Below, one piece after another: positions 60,851 through 64,000 of a DNA stretch of 64,000 nt. The stretch is taken from assembly GCA_964583155.1 (NCBI GenBank), contig CAZOUY010000003.1, positions 88,395 to 152,394 of the forward strand, written 5' to 3'. The translations under genes were made by a program, and so were the position numbers. The notes beneath the pieces are model-generated. The model did no database searches and was not told the DNA's origin. It was given only the letters and a program-made list of their open reading frames with translations. Positions within the stretch are counted from its first letter, which is position 1. Each line of letters opens with the position of its first letter. This stretch comes from CAG-826 sp964583155. GTDB lineage: Bacteria > Bacillota_I > Bacilli_A > RFN20 > CAG-826.

Positions 60851-62434
60851 ATGAAATCCAAGTTTTATATTACAACTCCAATATATTATCCGAGCGCCAA
60901 CTTGCATATTGGTCATGCTTATTGCACGGTCATGTGCGATGTTTATGCCCGTTATCGCCGTATGCGAGGCTTTGAAACCTACTTCTTAACAGGATCGGAT
61001 GAGCACGGCGAAAAAATACAAAAAAATGCTATTTTAGCCAATAAGACAGAGCAAGAATTTGTCGATGAAATTGTACGTGGCTTCCATCAATTATGGGATA
61101 CGCTTCAAATTACCAATGATGATTACATTCGTACGACTCAAGAACGTCATATTCGTGTTGTCCAGGATGTTTTTTCACGTCTTTTAAAACAGGGCGATAT
61201 CTATTTAGGAGAATACGAAGGATGGTATTGTACACCCTGTGAATCATTTTGGACCGATACCCAGGTTGGTGAAGAGCATATATGTCCCGATTGCGGACGT
61301 CATGTTTATAGAGCTAAAGAAAAGGCTTATTTTTTAAAGGTTCAAAAATATGTTGATCGTTTATTGAAATTCTATGATGAGCATCCTAACTTCATCACTC
61401 CGGAATCACGAAAAAATGAAATGATCAATACCTTCATTAAGCCGGGATTAGAGGATTTATGTGTTACACGAACAACCTTTTCTTGGGGAATTCCCGTCAA
61501 AGAAGATCCTCAGCATGTGATATATGTGTGGATAGATGCTTTACTAAATTACATCTCGGCATTGGGCTATGATAGTGATGATCCAACCTTATTTAACAAA
61601 TTTTGGAATAAGGATACCGAAATTATTCATGTAATTGGCAATGATATCACGCGATTCCATACCATTTATTGGCCGATTATTTTAATGGCGTTGGATTTAC
61701 CTCTTCCTGATCGAATCTTCGTCCATGGCCTATTAATGATGAAGGATGGCAAAATGTCAAAATCGAAAGGGAATGTGGTCAGTCCTTATCCTTTAATTGA
61801 AAGATATGGTTTAGACGCGGTTCGCTATTATTTAGTGCGAGAAACGGTTTTTGGTAGCGATGGTCGTTTTACTCCCGAAGATTTTGTGAATAGAGTCAAC
61901 AACGATCTTGCTAATGATTTCGGCAATCTTTTGAATCGCACCATCGGCATGGTTGGGAAATACTTTAGTGGACATTTACCAGCCTATCCTGGCGATGTTA
62001 ATCCTCAGGATACCGAATTACGCCAATTGGCCATGTTGACCATTGATCAATACGAAAATCATTTGGACAATTTAAAGATTACCGATGCCTTCATAGCGGT
62101 CATGAATTTAGTCGCGAGAACCAATAAGTATATTGATGAAACCACACCCTGGGCATTAGCGAAAGACGCTAGTAAAAATAAAGAACTAGCGAGCGTAATG
62201 TCGCATTTAGCCAATATTCTTTACATATCCGCCATGCTTTTAAAGCCTGTTTTGGTTAATGCCTCCGATGAGCTTTTCAAGCAATTAGGAGTTCCGGAAT
62301 CATTGCAAAAATATGAATGTATCAGAGAGTTTGGCATTATCGGTGATGTTGATGTCACCAAAGGCAATCCTTTGTTTCCACGATTGGATGCCAATGTGGA
62401 AATTGAATGGATTGCTTCGTTAATGAAAAAATAA
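60851..62434 (+). CDS. metG: Methionyl-tRNA synthetase
   Basis: Class I synthetase for methionine. HIGH-type signature is LHIGHAY near residue 15. The connective domain carries the four-Cys zinc knuckle CTPC and CPDC, and MMKDGKMSKSKGNVVSP holds the KMSKS loop. At 527 residues it lacks the C-terminal tRNA-binding extension found in B. subtilis MetS (about 660). The start is the ATG at 60851 behind AAGGTAGGTG; a GTG at 60842 lies in the ribosome site. Confidence 0.97.
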   Translation: MKSKFYITTPIYYPSANLHIGHAYCTVMCDVYARYRRMRGFETYFLTGSDEHGEKIQKNAILANKTEQEFVDEIVRGFHQLWDTLQITNDDYIRTTQERHIRVVQDVFSRLLKQGDIYLGEYEGWYCTPCESFWTDTQVGEEHICPDCGRHVYRAKEKAYFLKVQKYVDRLLKFYDEHPNFITPESRKNEMINTFIKPGLEDLCVTRTTFSWGIPVKEDPQHVIYVWIDALLNYISALGYDSDDPTLFNKFWNKDTEIIHVIGNDITRFHTIYWPIILMALDLPLPDRIFVHGLLMMKDGKMSKSKGNVVSPYPLIERYGLDAVRYYLVRETVFGSDGRFTPEDFVNRVNNDLANDFGNLLNRTIGMVGKYFSGHLPAYPGDVNPQDTELRQLAMLTIDQYENHLDNLKITDAFIAVMNLVARTNKYIDETTPWALAKDASKNKELASVMSHLANILYISAMLLKPVLVNASDELFKQLGVPESLQKYECIREFGIIGDVDVTKGNPLFPRLDANVEIEWIASLMKK

Positions 62435-62437
62435 ATT

Positions 62438-62464
62438 AAAGTCCCGTTTATTTCGGGATTTTTA
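62438..62464 (+). terminator. metG terminator or attenuator before rlmD
   Basis: TCCCG (62442-62446) and CGGGA (62454-62458) with a T run behind. It is short, so some read-through into rlmD is possible. Confidence 0.6.
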
Positions 62465-62482
62465 TTAGCAAGGAGAGAAGTA

Positions 62483-63862
62483 ATGGCACACAAAAAAGAA
62501 AAGAATCTTGGTGAATTTGAAGCGATCTGCGAAGATTTATCTTTCGATGGTAAAGGAATTACCAGATATCATGGGAAGGTTGTTTTTGTGGCCGGTTTTT
62601 TTCCTCATGAAAAGGCTGTTATTCGCTTGATTTATGAACGCAGTGAATTCTATATAGGAAAAATCGTTAAGTTGCTTAAGAAATCATCACAACGTATCGA
62701 TCCTAAATGCAAAGTTTGCACCTCGTGTGGCGGCTGTGTTTTTCAACAGCTAGATTATCAAGCACAATTGCAATTTAAAACCAAGCAGGTGCAAGAAACG
62801 CTTAAACGCCTAGGAGGCATCAATGCTCATGTTGAAGATTGTTTGGGAATGGATAACCCCTACTTTTATCGTAACAAGATTCAGCTTCCTGTTGGAATGA
62901 GCCAAAAGGGCCGCATTATTACCGGATTTTATAAAGAAAAAAGTCATGAAATTGTGCCGATAGATAAATGCTATATCGAAAACGAACAAGCGAGCTTGAT
63001 AGTTGATTGTATTAAAGTCCTGATGAAAAAATATCGGATTGCCCCTTATGATGAGGATACTCGTAAAGGAGTTTTACGTCATATATTAATTCGGACATCT
63101 TTTAATAAGCCGCAAACAATGGTTGTTTTGGTGACCGCTAAAGATGCCTTTGGAGGTCGCAATGATTTTATTAAGGAATTGCATCTTACCTGCCCGATGA
63201 TCACGACGATTGTCCAAAATATTAATGAAAGAGATACCAATGTTATTTTAGGAGAAAAAGAAAGAATTCTCTTTGGCAAAGGCTATATTGAAGATTCATT
63301 ATGCGATGTCTGGTTTCAAATATCCGCGAAATCGTTCTATCAAATTAATCCTTTGCAAACAGAAGTTCTATATAAAAACGCGATTGCTTTAGCGGAGCTT
63401 AGTGGAAAAGAGCGGGTTTTAGATTGCTATTGTGGCATAGGAACAATCGGTTTAATTGCCAGTCGTCAAGCCCGAGAAGTTATTGGCGTGGAAATTGTTA
63501 AAGAAGCAATTATCGATGCTAGGAAAAACGCAATGCGAAATAAAATCACCAATGAAACGTTTATAGTCGCTGACGCTAGTGAATGGATGGTTGATTACGC
63601 TAAAACCGGCAATAAAATCGATGTTGTGTTTATGGATCCTCCTCGAAAGGGAGCGGATTCTAAATTTTTGCATTCTTTAATGACTTTAGAGCCCCAAAGA
63701 ATAATTTATATTTCCTGCAATCCATCGACATTGGCTAGGGATTTAAAAATTCTAACGCAAAAATATCAAATCAAGAAGGTTCAACCTGTAGATATGTTTC
63801 CAATGACTTATCATGTGGAAAATATTGTGTTGCTATGTCGGAAAGAAAATAACAAACACTAA
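62483..63862 (+). CDS. rlmD: 23S rRNA (uracil-C5)-methyltransferase, RlmD/RumA family
   Basis: 459-residue SAM-dependent methyltransferase of the TrmA/RlmD family acting on 23S rRNA uracils. An N-terminal TRAM domain (about 5-65) is followed by the iron-sulfur cysteine cluster CKVCTSCGGC (residues 74-83). The catalytic part has LDCYCGIGTIGLIASRQA (SAM loop), VFMDPPRKG and YISCNPSTLARD with the nucleophilic Cys. Gram-positive members may modify both U747 and U1939 (RlmCD); the exact site is not decided here. No annotated gene follows in the remaining 138 bases, in which I see nothing I can name. Confidence 0.93.
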   Translation: MAHKKEKNLGEFEAICEDLSFDGKGITRYHGKVVFVAGFFPHEKAVIRLIYERSEFYIGKIVKLLKKSSQRIDPKCKVCTSCGGCVFQQLDYQAQLQFKTKQVQETLKRLGGINAHVEDCLGMDNPYFYRNKIQLPVGMSQKGRIITGFYKEKSHEIVPIDKCYIENEQASLIVDCIKVLMKKYRIAPYDEDTRKGVLRHILIRTSFNKPQTMVVLVTAKDAFGGRNDFIKELHLTCPMITTIVQNINERDTNVILGEKERILFGKGYIEDSLCDVWFQISAKSFYQINPLQTEVLYKNAIALAELSGKERVLDCYCGIGTIGLIASRQAREVIGVEIVKEAIIDARKNAMRNKITNETFIVADASEWMVDYAKTGNKIDVVFMDPPRKGADSKFLHSLMTLEPQRIIYISCNPSTLARDLKILTQKYQIKKVQPVDMFPMTYHVENIVLLCRKENNKH

Positions 63863-64000
63863 AGAAGATAAGTTAAATTGTTGAATTGTCAATAAATGTC
63901 TTTTGTTTCGTTAGCTCTGTCACTTAACGCTTTAATAAACGGAATAGATTGAATTAATTTTTTGTAGGTAGAAGAAGAAATACTTCAGTCACATAATAAA

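Noticed and set aside
63863..64000. Start of another gene at the right end
   Set aside because: No reading frame with a ribosome site and no RNA motif in the remaining 138 bases.

Overview
The window is a low-GC Gram-positive (Bacillota) chromosome segment centred on the replication origin. Core genes read cleanly with TGA as stop, so the genetic code is standard. Peptidoglycan-precursor and undecaprenyl-recycling genes (glmU, uppP), an MEP-pathway gene (ispE) and the sporulation-protease gene yabG argue for a walled member of the Bacilli/Erysipelotrichia radiation rather than a wall-less mollicute. I cannot place it to genus from sequence alone.

Layout. 0-7.1 kb: the end of a sugar:cation symporter, a DUF1540 protein, a PAP2 phosphatase, rsuA, and a TetR-regulated heterodimeric ABC exporter with a clear promoter and operator. 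7.1-12.8 kb: a minus-strand FGGY sugar kinase overlapping an alkaline-phosphatase-superfamily enzyme, divergent from ppdK. 12.8-21.9 kb: a long minus-strand housekeeping block that reads, in transcription order, rpmH-rnpA-yidC-khpB-mnmE-tatD-rnmV-rsmA-yabG-ispE-glmU. A large duplicated-domain lipoprotein sits between this block and the origin. 23.6-25.5 kb: oriC, with DnaA boxes on both sides of dnaA. 24-32.6 kb: dnaA-dnaN-rlbA-recF-gyrB-gyrA on the plus strand.

32.6-42.6 kb: uppP (minus strand), serS under a T-box leader, the small SRP RNA, tadA, a CtpE-like P-type ATPase, psuG, a TetR regulator with an iron alcohol dehydrogenase, and a membrane protein with a degenerate M50 protease motif. 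42.8-51.5 kb: a SERCA-like Ca2+ ATPase, mscL, a repeat-containing lipoprotein, degV and the tldD/pmbA pair. 51.6-64 kb: an unknown protein coupled to a MacB-type ABC transporter with a 14-residue tandem repeat, a convergent membrane protein, a second heterodimeric ABC exporter, a NYN/LOTUS RNA-binding protein, rpmE, metG and rlmD.

Gene direction switches at the origin: mostly minus strand from 7 to 24 kb and mostly plus strand from 24 kb on, as expected for two replichores leaving oriC. I saw no rRNA, tRNA, insertion sequence, prophage or CRISPR array. No clearly new multi-gene system stands out. The most interesting points are Ala and Gly at the two quinolone hot-spot positions of GyrA, yabG retained among housekeeping genes, the ABC linker repeat, the degenerate M50 protein, the kinase/phosphatase pair and the bipartite origin with variant DnaA boxes.
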